A stretch of 29,730 nucleotides of DNA from JBLNDG01 sp050261415 (GCA_050261415.1 JBLNDG010000052.1:1-29730); one strand, 5' to 3'; positions 6,852-15,807 are shown, counted from the first letter of the stretch. Notes: generated by a model from the letters alone, not told the origin. A program made the numbers and translations.

Positions 6852-7727
6852 ATGAAAGACTATGGTTTTGTAATAACTTTGCTTACTGCTGTTTTTACCG
6901 CAATTCTGGCTATAACACTATATATATTTCTTAAGGACCGGATAAAGCCCCGGGCTAAAGCCACCAAGGCCGGTAAAAACCATATTATTGACTATAATTT
7001 ATATGAAATGAGCGAAAGGGAATGGCTGATAAGCGTTCTGGCAGCCGCTCCGGTTATATTCGCAACAGGATATGTATTTTACAGAAGTGCTGCAATATCA
7101 CTTCTTATTACTCCAGCATCATTGCTTTATCCACGGATAAAAGTGAAAGCCATTATAAGTAAACGGAAGGAGGAACTTAACCTTCAATTCAAGGAGGCAC
7201 TGTACTCCCTTTCATCCTCATTATCAGCAGGCAAATCAATTGAAACAGCATTCAAGGATGCTTTAAAAGAGCTGGCTCTGGAGTATCCCGATCCTGAAAC
7301 ATACATCATCAAGGAAATAGAGCTTATAAACAAGAGAATTGAGATGAATGAGACCATAGAGGAAGCTTTGGCGGACTTTGCCGGGAGAGCGCATATTGAG
7401 GATATTCAAAGCTTTACTGATGTTTTTGTCATATGCAAGAGGACCGGAGGGAACCTGGTGCATGTCATCAAGAATACGGCAGACATAATAAATGAAAAAA
7501 TCGACATAAAGCAGGAAATTAAAGTCATGCTTACTGAGAAAAGACTTGAACATAAGGTTCTGAACCTTATGCCGGTTATTATAATACTGCTTGTTTCCAC
7601 CAGTGCTGAAGAGTTCATGAAGCCTGTATTTACAGAGCCTTTGGGAAGAGCAGTGATGACAATATCAATCCTGCTTTTTGCTGCGGCATACTTTATTTCA
7701 AGCAAAATAATGGATATTGAGGTATAG
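6852..7727 (+). CDS. TadB-like inner-membrane platform protein (GspF/T2SF domain)
   Basis: TadB and TadC form the membrane platform driven by CpaF. The 291-residue protein has an N-terminal TM helix (about residues 5-25) and two close TM segments (about 55-95). A cytoplasmic T2SF domain follows, containing FKEALYSLSSSLSAGKSIETAF and ICKRTGGNLVHVIKNTADII. Two C-terminal TM helices (about 228-285) complete it. The SSxLSAGxSIExAF and RTGGNL motifs are typical of the family. GAGGTGAG precedes ATG 6852, and the stop lies 4 nt before the tadC start. Confidence 0.88.
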   Translation: MKDYGFVITLLTAVFTAILAITLYIFLKDRIKPRAKATKAGKNHIIDYNLYEMSEREWLISVLAAAPVIFATGYVFYRSAAISLLITPASLLYPRIKVKAIISKRKEELNLQFKEALYSLSSSLSAGKSIETAFKDALKELALEYPDPETYIIKEIELINKRIEMNETIEEALADFAGRAHIEDIQSFTDVFVICKRTGGNLVHVIKNTADIINEKIDIKQEIKVMLTEKRLEHKVLNLMPVIIILLVSTSAEEFMKPVFTEPLGRAVMTISILLFAAAYFISSKIMDIEV

Positions 7728-7731
7728 ACTT

Positions 7732-8598
7732 ATGATTTTATTGTTAACGGTTGAAGCTGCCTTTGTTGCATATGCCCTTATAATATCCGGGAAAGTCAAT
7801 AGGGATTTTGAGAGTACAGTCGGTAAAGGAAAATCTCTTATGCAATTTTTGACGCCTGTCTCGCTTCTGATTGTTGATAAGCTCGAACAATCTGAAGTCT
7901 TCAGTTCTTATGAGAGGAAGTTGTCGGCCAGGATTACTGAACTGCACGGCAGCAAGAATGCAAGATATAATCTGAAGCTATATTTGGTGAATAAAGTTGC
8001 CATAATGCTTGCTGCACTGGTGCTGCTTACCCTGCTTGGCGTACCTATGTATAAGGTGGATGCCTCCTTTATAATATTCGCTGCAACTGTGCTTTTTTTG
8101 ATATTTTTCCTTACAGACAGGGAACTGGATGAGAAGGTGAAAAAGAGGAACTTCATGCTTCAATATGACTTTCCTGAGTTTCTTAACAAGCTGGTGCTTC
8201 TGATAAATGCAGGGATGACATTGCCAAGAGCATGGGAAAAGATTGTATTGGACAGGAAGAGCCTTACTCCTCTTTATGAGGAACTCGGCACTGTTTATAT
8301 GGAAATTCAAAACGGCAAACCGGAGGTGGCTGCTTATGAAGATTTCGCAAGAAGATGCAGGGTTAAAGAGATAAATAAGTTTATTACGGTAGTTATACAG
8401 AACCAGAAGAAGGGTAACTCAGAACTGGTGCCCATACTCAAAATGCAGTCCAATGAATGCTGGCAGACACGTAAAAATATGGCCAGAAGATTGGGGGAGG
8501 AGGCCTCGACGAAGCTTGTAATTCCATTGATGATAATGTTTGTCGGTATACTTCTTATAGTGATTCTTCCGGCGGTCTTGCAGCTGAGGAGCTTATAA
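7732..8598 (+). CDS. TadC-like inner-membrane platform protein (GspF/T2SF domain)
   Basis: This is the partner of TadB in the pilus platform. The 288-residue protein has an N-terminal TM helix, a TM pair (about residues 87-130) and a T2SF domain with QYDFPEFLNKLVLLINAGMT. Near the end come QNQKKGNSELVPILKMQSNE and a C-terminal TM segment. ATG 7732 is chosen because TTGAGGT (7717-7723) is the ribosome site; a TTG start at 7717 would use that site as codons. It starts 4 nt after the tadB stop, so translation is probably coupled. Confidence 0.87.
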   Translation: MILLLTVEAAFVAYALIISGKVNRDFESTVGKGKSLMQFLTPVSLLIVDKLEQSEVFSSYERKLSARITELHGSKNARYNLKLYLVNKVAIMLAALVLLTLLGVPMYKVDASFIIFAATVLFLIFFLTDRELDEKVKKRNFMLQYDFPEFLNKLVLLINAGMTLPRAWEKIVLDRKSLTPLYEELGTVYMEIQNGKPEVAAYEDFARRCRVKEINKFITVVIQNQKKGNSELVPILKMQSNECWQTRKNMARRLGEEASTKLVIPLMIMFVGILLIVILPAVLQLRSL

Positions 8599-8623
8599 AA
8601 TAAATTCCGAAGGGGGTGAAAAT

Positions 8624-8839
8624 ATGCTGAAGGTTATAAAAAATTTTCTGGTTGAGGAGGATGGTATAAGCACAGTAGAGATTGTAGTTATAATCGCTGT
8701 TCTTGTAGGTATAGCTTTGCTCTTCAGAAAATCAATCACTGCTTATGTACAGAAGGTTATAAGCAACTTCATTGATACAGCTCCAACTGTTGACAATGTT
8801 GACGTTGACACTACTGCCCCCATGCCGTCAGGTAATTGA
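8624..8839 (+). CDS. Flp-family type IVb pilin
   Basis: This is the small major pilin of the Tad fibre. The 71-residue precursor has a short leader ending in G14. It is followed by ISTVE, with the Glu at +5 of the mature protein, and then a hydrophobic helix (about residues 18-34), which is the type IVb pilin processing pattern. The usual Glu-Tyr pair is Glu-Ile here. The mature protein has an acidic, Pro/Thr/Val/Asp-rich tail (DTAPTVDNVDVDTTAPMPSGN). A good site, AAGGGGGTG, precedes ATG 8624. It is the only Flp-type gene in the window. Confidence 0.87.
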   Translation: MLKVIKNFLVEEDGISTVEIVVIIAVLVGIALLFRKSITAYVQKVISNFIDTAPTVDNVDVDTTAPMPSGN

Positions 8840-8889
8840 TTCAGCAGCATATGCATTCTGCATGTGCTTCTCCATACGGAGGTGAGATA

Positions 8890-9567
8890 TTGGCGAAGCT
8901 GTTAAGAAACAACAGGGGAAGCTACACCATAGAGGCTTCCATGGTTTTTACAATAGTTTTGCTGGCTATACTGGCTTTAATGTTCACTTTTGCATACATG
9001 CTGCAAAAGGTTGCCATTATGCAGGTGGCTTCTTATACTGCAAGGCAGGGAGCGGATTTATGGCTGGACAGCAGAAAAGATCCTGACAACGGCTTGATTA
9101 ATGCTGACAAGGACAGGGATTCAGTATATTACAGAGTGTTCGACAATCTTCTGTTCCAGGGGAAAACCTTTGAATGGAAGCTTGAAGGTGAGAAAGCCAA
9201 TGGCAACAGCCTTCCCGGGTATAAGGCATCCTTAATTGAAGATGCCCTCTCCCGAAAGCTGAAGAGCCTTATACTAAAGCCAAAAGAAACAAGTATCAGT
9301 ATAAATTACAGCAATAACCTTTTAAAAGGACAGCTGACAGTGACAATCACGCAGGAGATAAAGGTTCCGCTTGGGGGGATAAAGGCTTTCTTTGACGGAA
9401 AAGACACAATGACGCTGAAAGCTTCTGCAGTGTCTACAATTGAGGAGCCTGCCGAATACATAAGAAATATTGATTTGGCTGTTGAATTATCAAAAAGTAT
9501 TGAAAGCGGAATAAGCCTGGAAGATATTATAAACCGTATTGGCAGCGTAAGGGCTAAGGATAAATGA
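8890..9567 (+). CDS. TadE-like pseudopilin
   Basis: TadE-family proteins are minor pilin-like components processed by the Tad peptidase. The N-terminus RNNRGSYTIEASMVF has the cleavage glycine G10 with Glu at +5 and one TM helix (about 16-38). It is followed by a roughly 185-residue extracytoplasmic domain of no recognised fold. TTG 8890 is chosen over an upstream TTG at 8836 because GGAGGTGAG (8878-8886) lies 4-7 nt before it. The protein then has 225 residues. It lies between flp and the DUF5702 protein. Confidence 0.78.
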   Translation: MAKLLRNNRGSYTIEASMVFTIVLLAILALMFTFAYMLQKVAIMQVASYTARQGADLWLDSRKDPDNGLINADKDRDSVYYRVFDNLLFQGKTFEWKLEGEKANGNSLPGYKASLIEDALSRKLKSLILKPKETSISINYSNNLLKGQLTVTITQEIKVPLGGIKAFFDGKDTMTLKASAVSTIEEPAEYIRNIDLAVELSKSIESGISLEDIINRIGSVRAKDK

Positions 9568-9602
9568 CGTTATATTGAAAAGATACTTTAAGGAGTGTTC
9601 CT

Positions 9603-11639
9603 ATGCTTCTGATAGACAGCAATATAAAAAGTAAAAAAGGGGCAATAACTGTTTTTTTGGCGGTTATTTTTATGTCTGTCTTACTTTTTGCCGGAGTGAT
9701 AATAGATATTGCAAGGATTTCCGCTGCCAGTGCCAAATTCCAGGGGGCACTCAATACCTCTGCAAGATCCGTTCTTGCCGGTTATGACAGGGAGCTTGCC
9801 GGGGATTACGGAGTATTTGCGGTAAATACCGGTACGGGGAAAATCAATGACGAGCTGTATAGATATCTTAGGGTTAACCTTGGAGAGTACCATGAAGGCA
9901 TAAAATTCGTTGATATTGCATTGGAACGGTCGGATATTGAAGTCAAAGGCATGGATAATATCCTAGACGAGAAAGCCTTCAAAAACCAGGTTATGGAGTA
10001 CATGAAATACAGGGCTCCCATCAATGCTACGGAAAGCATAATTGAACAGTTCAAAAATCTAAAGCCGGATAAGAAGTCAGCTTTCGCAAAAAGTGAGAAA
10101 GAAACCCGTGCGAAGGCAAAAGAGCTTAGAACAAAGGTCAATGAGCTAAACACGAAAATTGCCGGGGTGGGGCAGGTACTCTCCAATTTGAGCGCAGAAA
10201 AGCTCCAGAATTTAAAAAACGAGTTGGAAAGTGCACTTTCAATAAGCGGCAGCATATATTCCGGTGGCGGGAAAGGGATTCTTGAAGAATACCTCTCCAG
10301 CAAGGAACTTACAAACGCTGCGGCAAGGGATGGGGAGTGCGTAGAGAACCAATCACAGGAGTTTGACAGCATCATGGAGGATAATACGGATAGCAGGTCT
10401 GTTCTAGAGGTCTATCTTATGAAAGTAAACCGGACTATCGAAGAGGTAAAACCCATGATGAAGGATTTAGAGGCTTTAAGGAAAGAAATAAAGGAGCTGG
10501 AAAGAAAAATTAGGCGTTTAAAGGAGGGTAAGAATTCCGGTTCTGATGAAGATATTGAAGAACTCAGGGAGCAACTAGAGGAGTTGAAGGAGCAGGCAGA
10601 GGACCTTGAGGCAAAGATTGATGAAGAGCTGGAAAAGCTTAAGGCAAATTTGAGCAGTTATAATTTGAAGGGTTTGTTGCTAAAGGATGAAAGCATACAG
10701 CCGCCAGGGGATGAGTCTCAAAAGTTTGTAGAATTCATCAAATCCAAAAAAGCAGAAATCACAAATAAGTTGGTCAAGCGGATAGAAGATAAATGGCTTA
10801 TACAGGGTAAGGAATTTGACGCTGCAGGCTTGCTCAGTGGAGAAGATTTTGATGTTATGGATGAAAACGATGCACCGGAAGCTGATATGGGAGAGGAAGA
10901 AGCTGAAAAAAGGAATGATGCGGTACTGAATAGCCTGGACAAGCTTATTGATATACTGAGCGATGCCGCAAACAGTACCCTTGAGAAAATGTACACTGTT
11001 GAGTATATATTGGACAAATACACATTTTTGACATCCAAAACCAGCAGGTCCCATTATTTCAGCAAGGGGGAAATCGAATACATTATAGCCGGAGCCGATA
11101 CGGGAGATTTATATAATTCGTTATCCAATACAGAGTACTATGTGGTTGAAAAGGTGCTGCTTGAAGTCTGGGCTTTAAGATTTGCGGTTGATGCTATTGA
11201 TGACTTTGCCAGGAGTACCGTAGTATTCCCTCCCCAGAGGCTTGCATTCGCACTTATTGAAGGGGCATTGGACGCAAGCATTGATATGTATAATATGTTG
11301 AACGGAGAGCCCATTCCTATAACCCCCAAAAGCTTTACCTCCATAAAACTGAAATATTCGGACCACTTAAGGCTGCTTCTTTTCATGAAGCCGGAAGAGG
11401 AGCTTTTGAGAAAGGCAAGGCAGCTGATGCAGGTTAATATTAAACAGGTGATAGACGGGGAAACAGGAAAAAGCAGAGAGGATTTTGAGCTTGGAAGATA
11501 CAGTACGGTGATTTCAGTGAAGGCCGAAGTGAAAGTCAACTTGCTCTTTCTTCCGTTATTGAAAGTTGACAAGCTTATGCCGGGTTATTTTGAAGAAGGA
11601 AGATATGTTATCAGAAAACAAATCTATGTAGGATATTAG
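9603..11639 (+). CDS. DUF5702/TadG-like pilus-associated protein with central coiled coil
   Basis: The 678-residue protein begins KSKKGAITVFLAVIFMSVLLFAGVIIDIARI. A pilin-like N-terminal anchor (Gly-Ala-Ile-Thr-Val but Phe instead of Glu at +5) is followed by a segment typical of TadG/DUF5702 proteins in clostridial Tad loci. A heptad-rich region covers about residues 167-212, and a strongly charged coiled coil about 277-351. The C-terminal part (about 400-678) looks globular and I do not recognise it. AAGGAG precedes ATG 9603. It probably lies outside the membrane, tethered by its N-terminus, as a tip or base component. The family name is from memory, without a profile search. Confidence 0.7.
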   Translation: MLLIDSNIKSKKGAITVFLAVIFMSVLLFAGVIIDIARISAASAKFQGALNTSARSVLAGYDRELAGDYGVFAVNTGTGKINDELYRYLRVNLGEYHEGIKFVDIALERSDIEVKGMDNILDEKAFKNQVMEYMKYRAPINATESIIEQFKNLKPDKKSAFAKSEKETRAKAKELRTKVNELNTKIAGVGQVLSNLSAEKLQNLKNELESALSISGSIYSGGGKGILEEYLSSKELTNAAARDGECVENQSQEFDSIMEDNTDSRSVLEVYLMKVNRTIEEVKPMMKDLEALRKEIKELERKIRRLKEGKNSGSDEDIEELREQLEELKEQAEDLEAKIDEELEKLKANLSSYNLKGLLLKDESIQPPGDESQKFVEFIKSKKAEITNKLVKRIEDKWLIQGKEFDAAGLLSGEDFDVMDENDAPEADMGEEEAEKRNDAVLNSLDKLIDILSDAANSTLEKMYTVEYILDKYTFLTSKTSRSHYFSKGEIEYIIAGADTGDLYNSLSNTEYYVVEKVLLEVWALRFAVDAIDDFARSTVVFPPQRLAFALIEGALDASIDMYNMLNGEPIPITPKSFTSIKLKYSDHLRLLLFMKPEEELLRKARQLMQVNIKQVIDGETGKSREDFELGRYSTVISVKAEVKVNLLFLPLLKVDKLMPGYFEEGRYVIRKQIYVGY

Positions 11640-11653
11640 GGTGGTTGAAATCA

Positions 11654-12586
11654 GTGAGTGTTTTAAAAGGGAACTCCAGAGGCTCCATCACCGTAGAAGC
11701 GAGTATTTCTTTCCCTATATTTCTCAGTATATTTTTTCTGCTGCTTTTTTTGGTCAAGTTTGTATGTACGGGGATGATACTGGACTATGCAGTAAATGAA
11801 GCAGCCAGGGAGATTGCTGCATCGGCATATCCAATCTCTTTCCTGAACGAGCTTGAAGATGATAAGCTTGGAGGCAGGGATACGGGAATTCCAGGCTTTG
11901 AGGGAGGACCCCGAAGCCCTGAGATGCAAGCAGGAGAAGAAATACCTGCAGATATAGTTTCCTTGCTTATGTCTGGAGAGATTAAGGGCAGTAACCTGGA
12001 AAGCATATTTAAAGGTGCACTTGAGGATTATCGGAAGGGCGCATTGGGATACCTGACCGGCAGCATTACACCTGCATATTGGGATTTAAAGGCTTCTGCA
12101 AAAGATATCACAGCCATGACGCTTATCAGAAAGTACCTTGATGATAAGTTTATAAATCCGGCGGCCATAAAGCTCAGGTTGGTTGAATTTCCCCAGAGCG
12201 GGGCTGAATATGAAAGAAAAAGCATCACTGATATTTACCGGAAGTATGGACTGATTCCGGAACAGGACTTTTTCAGGGATGACGTTGTATTGCAGCTTGA
12301 ATATGATTACAATGTGAAACTTCCCTTTATTAAAGAGTTTAAAGTTAAGATGGTTCATACAGCAGTAGAAAAGGCATGGCTTATGGGGAGCTTTGGGGTT
12401 GTCACTGAGAAGGATGAAGGCTTGGATCTGGATTCGGGCAGCACTTATATGTTTGTGACAAGAACAGGTATCAGGTATCATCTTGGCAGCTGCCGGTATT
12501 TGCGCAAAAGTAAAATACCTATCGAAATCAATGAAGCAAAATCTAAGGGATATACCCCCTGTAAGGTTTGCAGACCACCAAACTGA
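11654..12586 (+). CDS. TadE-like pseudopilin with C-terminal His/Cys motif
   Basis: The N-terminus NSRGSITVEASISFPIFL has G10 with Glu at +5 and one TM helix, as in the other TadE-like protein of this operon. A roughly 220-residue extracytoplasmic domain follows. The C-terminal 47 residues contain RYHLGSCRYL and, after a gap, GYTPCKVC. This His + Cys + CxxC pattern resembles short metal-binding or disulfide modules found at the ends of some secreted Firmicutes proteins. GTG 11654 is preferred because AGGGTGG (11638-11644) lies about 9 nt upstream; TTG 11645 directly abuts it. It has 310 residues. Confidence 0.68.
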   Translation: MSVLKGNSRGSITVEASISFPIFLSIFFLLLFLVKFVCTGMILDYAVNEAAREIAASAYPISFLNELEDDKLGGRDTGIPGFEGGPRSPEMQAGEEIPADIVSLLMSGEIKGSNLESIFKGALEDYRKGALGYLTGSITPAYWDLKASAKDITAMTLIRKYLDDKFINPAAIKLRLVEFPQSGAEYERKSITDIYRKYGLIPEQDFFRDDVVLQLEYDYNVKLPFIKEFKVKMVHTAVEKAWLMGSFGVVTEKDEGLDLDSGSTYMFVTRTGIRYHLGSCRYLRKSKIPIEINEAKSKGYTPCKVCRPPN

Positions 12587-12619
12587 TAATGGGAGTTTAA
12601 GTGGGACCGGAGGGATGAT

Positions 12620-13240
12620 ATGAAATATTTTTTTGTGGCTTTAGCAGGCATTGCAGTTGGAAGTGCAGTAAATGCCATTGCTTTCGCAAAGCCAATGGAT
12701 GATATATTTATCAGGTGGTATACCAGATTGTTCTATGAAAAGGTGAAATATATAATAGTGGAGCTTGGGACTTCTTTTATTTTAATTATGCTGTACAGAG
12801 TTTATTCCTTTGGCATCAGCTTCTTTTCTTATGCAATTCTTTTTACAGCTCTTATTCTGGCATGTTTTATAGATGTCGAGGAAGGAATTATACCTGACAA
12901 AATAGTTATAATCAGTTCGGCAGCAGGGATAGTATTATCATTTTTTAATACTGATGTTCCTTTTTTGTCTGCGGTATCTGCCGGAATCATGACAGCTTCT
13001 GTTCTATGGCTGGTGTCATTTATTACAAAGGAAGGGCTGGGCGTGGGTGACGTCAAGCTTTATGCAAGCGCAGCAGTTTATCTTGGGTTTGAAGGCACTC
13101 TATCCGCAATAGCTATATCCACTATAGCAAGCGGAATTTTTGGAGCGGCAATGTTGGTCCGTAATCCGGCAAACAGAAAACGGAATATACCTTTCGCCCC
13201 TTTTATACTGATAGGTTCATTGGCAGCGGTATTTATTTAG
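12620..13240 (+). CDS. Second A24 prepilin peptidase, PilD/ComC-like without the cysteine domain
   Basis: This multi-spanning aspartic peptidase has catalytic residues D85 (CFIDVEEGIIPDK) and D144 (GLGVGDVKLY). Its first segment, AGIAVGSAVNAIAFAKP, recalls the GxxxGSFLN start of PilD/ComC enzymes. The cytoplasmic cysteine-containing methyltransferase-associated domain that normally follows is absent. Its 206 residues place it between TadV-type (about 160) and full PilD (about 250) enzymes. GGAGGG precedes ATG 12620. It closes the structural part of the Tad operon, so the locus has two peptidases, perhaps one for Flp and one for the TadE-like proteins. Confidence 0.85.
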   Translation: MKYFFVALAGIAVGSAVNAIAFAKPMDDIFIRWYTRLFYEKVKYIIVELGTSFILIMLYRVYSFGISFFSYAILFTALILACFIDVEEGIIPDKIVIISSAAGIVLSFFNTDVPFLSAVSAGIMTASVLWLVSFITKEGLGVGDVKLYASAAVYLGFEGTLSAIAISTIASGIFGAAMLVRNPANRKRNIPFAPFILIGSLAAVFI

Positions 13241-13303
13241 CTGAGTTGAAACCGGCGGGACATATGTGAGTCCGGGGAGAATATAATCTTGGGGGGATTT
13301 CAA

Positions 13304-14671
13304 TTGCAGGAAAGTCATAATATACCATTTGAATTCGGGTATGATAGTGATACATTATTCAGTTATGCTGTGCTTGAACTGGATGACAGAGCAGAGCTGC
13401 TAAAACACCAGGTTGAGATGATTGCCCAAAATCCGAATCCTGTGTTTATACCGTTCAATGTCCGGCAGGAGAATGAAAAAGTAAGGATTTATTACAATAT
13501 CACTTCTAAGATATCTTTATCACAATTTCTAAGCAGAAGAACCCTGTCAAAAAAAGAGTTTCTGGATATGCTGAAGAACCTTAATAAGGGCTTGCTGGGT
13601 CATACAAACTACCTGCTGGATATTTCGGGCTTTGTACTTGATGAAAGCTTCATATTTATTAACCTGTCATCCTGTGAAATATCGCTTGTATATGTGCCTG
13701 TTCCGGTTGAAAGAAACTTTATCAAGGATTACAAAGCTTTTGTAACGAATCTTATTGTTAACTCAGCCAGCCTGGAGGACAGTGCAAATGATAATTTTCT
13801 GCAGAAAATATTGAACTATATAAAGTCTGATATATTCAGCCTAAATGATTTTAACAGGCTTATTGCCGATTTGAGAGTCTCCGGCGGAGGAATGAAAAAT
13901 GAAAATGGTGTAGAAGATGTTTTTTATGGAAATGGGGCAGCTTTTATAAATGAAAAACCCGGTAAAGCTGAGAGTGGGAATATGCTGTCTTCAAGTAAAA
14001 ACAGACTGCTCCGGATTTTGCTGCCGCAGGCATTGATAATTTTAGCTTCAGCAATAATATTTATCGTATTGGTTTCTAAAAATATGGCTGATATTTCAAC
14101 GATCTTCGGGTTTGTTTTAATTGCGGCTTCGCTGGATGCCTATGTTCTTAGCAAAACAGTCTTTAAGAAAGAAAACAACGCAGCTGAAAACAGCAGCCAA
14201 ATTAACGGGAAGCAGGTACAAATAAGTAAGAAGGAAACCGGCAGCAGGGCTGTAAGGGATAAAGACAGCAGGAAACCGGCTGCTTCCGGGGGCGGACCGG
14301 GACACTCCGCATCAGGGACTGCAGTTGATTATATAAGGGCTAATGATACAGTTGTAATCAGCGAGCACAGCGGGGGTTACCCGTACCTTTCGAGTATTGG
14401 GACACAAGCAAGTGAAAGAATAGCAATATGCAAGGATAAGTTTGTTATCGGCAGGCTGAAAAGCTATGTGGACTATGCTGTTCAAAGCAGCTCGGTGGGT
14501 AAGGTGCACGCAGAAATAATAAAGGTTGATGATTCGTACTATGTTAAGGATTTAAACTCTAAAAACGGTACATATATAAACGATGCAAGAATTCCCAGCA
14601 ACAAAGAGCATGAGATAAAAGCCGATGATAGAATAAGGTTTGCAAACCTTGAGTACGTTTTTAAAGCTTGA
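13304..14671 (+). CDS. Membrane-anchored FHA-domain protein (DUF6382-like N-terminus)
   Basis: FHA domains bind phosphothreonine peptides. This 455-residue protein has an N-terminal domain (1-185) resembling the DUF6382 family often fused to FHA. One or two TM helices follow (about 237-282), then a low-complexity linker rich in Lys, Ser and Gly (about 284-345), and a C-terminal FHA domain (about 370-455). The FHA shows VIGR, SSSVGKVHAEI and NSKNGTYIN, including the key Gly-Arg, Ser/His and Asn-Gly positions. TTG 13304 follows GGGGGG at 13291-13296; an upstream TTG at 13289 overlaps that site. The kinase two genes downstream is the natural partner. Confidence 0.8.
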   Translation: MQESHNIPFEFGYDSDTLFSYAVLELDDRAELLKHQVEMIAQNPNPVFIPFNVRQENEKVRIYYNITSKISLSQFLSRRTLSKKEFLDMLKNLNKGLLGHTNYLLDISGFVLDESFIFINLSSCEISLVYVPVPVERNFIKDYKAFVTNLIVNSASLEDSANDNFLQKILNYIKSDIFSLNDFNRLIADLRVSGGGMKNENGVEDVFYGNGAAFINEKPGKAESGNMLSSSKNRLLRILLPQALIILASAIIFIVLVSKNMADISTIFGFVLIAASLDAYVLSKTVFKKENNAAENSSQINGKQVQISKKETGSRAVRDKDSRKPAASGGGPGHSASGTAVDYIRANDTVVISEHSGGYPYLSSIGTQASERIAICKDKFVIGRLKSYVDYAVQSSSVGKVHAEIIKVDDSYYVKDLNSKNGTYINDARIPSNKEHEIKADDRIRFANLEYVFKA

Positions 14672-14684
14672 CCTGGAGGTGAAT

Positions 14685-14900
14685 ATGATGAAACTTCAAT
14701 ACCTGTACCTTGCGATAGGGCTTGCTACACTGTGTCTAAACGGTTTTCTTACATTTAAATTGGCAAAGAAAGCTACCGCTGAGAAACAAAAACCTCCTAA
14801 CGCATACCAGGACATTATAACCTTCCATCTCACGGGGAAGTGCAAAGAAAGTGAAACCTTAACCGAAAAAGAGACAAACGATGACACAGTGATGCTATAG
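14685..14900 (+). CDS. Small single-TM protein between FHA protein and kinase
   Basis: The 71-residue protein has an N-terminal TM helix (about residues 6-24, LYLAIGLATLCLNGFLTF) and a charged cytoplasmic or extracytoplasmic tail ending ETNDDTVML. I recognise no family. GGAGGTG (14675-14681) supports either ATG 14685 or the adjacent ATG 14688. It starts 13 nt after the FHA gene and ends 19 nt before the kinase, so all three are probably cotranscribed. A threonine near the C-terminus is a possible kinase target, but this is conjecture. Confidence 0.6.
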   Translation: MMKLQYLYLAIGLATLCLNGFLTFKLAKKATAEKQKPPNAYQDIITFHLTGKCKESETLTEKETNDDTVML

Positions 14901-14919
14901 ATACTTTGGAGGGGATAGC

Positions 14920-15807
14920 TTGTTTAAAAAGGGAGAGGTTCTGAACCGGAAGTATAGGATAGAGAAAAACCTCGGAATGGGAGGAATGGGTCATGTTTAT
15001 CTTTGCACAAATCTGGAGCTCGGAAACAAATGGGCGGTAAAATTTATACCTGCCGATAAGGTAAAGACCAAAACCATTTCGGAGGTAGAGATACTGAAAA
15101 AGCTTAATCATACCAACTTGCCGGGAATAGTGGATATATTCAGTGATGAAAAGGGTTTATACATAGTGGAAAGCTATATTGAGGGAATTCCTTTGGACAG
15201 GCTTTTGAGGGCATATGGAAGTTTTGCCGCAGACACAGTTACAGGCTGGATGCTGCAGTTGTGTGACATTCTTATATATTTGCACGGCTTAAAGCCTGAA
15301 CCCATTATATACCTGGATATGAAACCGTCCAACATCATAATAACACGGGGTGACAGAGCTGTCCTTGTAGATTTTGGGATATCCAGGGAATACGGAGACT
15401 GCCTCAAAAATTGCGTTAATATGGCCGGAACGGGTGCGTATGCTGCACCGGAGCAGCTAATAAAGGGGGGTATTACCGACCAGAGAACAGATATCTATAA
15501 TATGGGCATTACCTTGTATCAACTCCTCTTTGGGAGGCTTCCCAAGGGTGGAGCAGCAGATTGCAGTACCGCAAGAAACCGGGCAATTGCAAGGCTTTGC
15601 AGAATTATCGGAAAGTGTCTGGAAAGCCGGAAAGAGGGCAGGTATCAAAGCGTTGAGGATTTGAAAGAAGAGCTCCTGATTGTGAAAAGTATGCTGCTGA
15701 TAGATGGTATCAGGCAGGAGCTGTTATTTAAAATAGAGATTGCATCAGTGATAATGCTGTCGGTGGCAGCATATACCGCAACAATTCTGGGTTTATTAAG
15801 CTTATAG
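14920..15807 (+). CDS. Membrane-anchored Ser/Thr protein kinase (Hanks type)
   Basis: The 295-residue protein has a full kinase domain (about 12-255). It shows the glycine loop LGMGGMGHVY (19-28), the ATP lysine K41 in WAVKF and the catalytic loop YLDMKPSN (131-138) with D133. DFG is at 151-153 and APE at 176-178. The catalytic-loop HRD motif reads YLD, so it is a non-RD kinase and may not need activation-loop phosphorylation. A C-terminal TM helix (about 273-293) anchors it; no PASTA repeats follow. TTG 14920 is supported by GGAGGGG at 14908-14914. It ends the Tad/FHA operon ahead of a terminator and probably phosphorylates Tad or FHA partners. Confidence 0.9.
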   Translation: MFKKGEVLNRKYRIEKNLGMGGMGHVYLCTNLELGNKWAVKFIPADKVKTKTISEVEILKKLNHTNLPGIVDIFSDEKGLYIVESYIEGIPLDRLLRAYGSFAADTVTGWMLQLCDILIYLHGLKPEPIIYLDMKPSNIIITRGDRAVLVDFGISREYGDCLKNCVNMAGTGAYAAPEQLIKGGITDQRTDIYNMGITLYQLLFGRLPKGGAADCSTARNRAIARLCRIIGKCLESRKEGRYQSVEDLKEELLIVKSMLLIDGIRQELLFKIEIASVIMLSVAAYTATILGLLSL

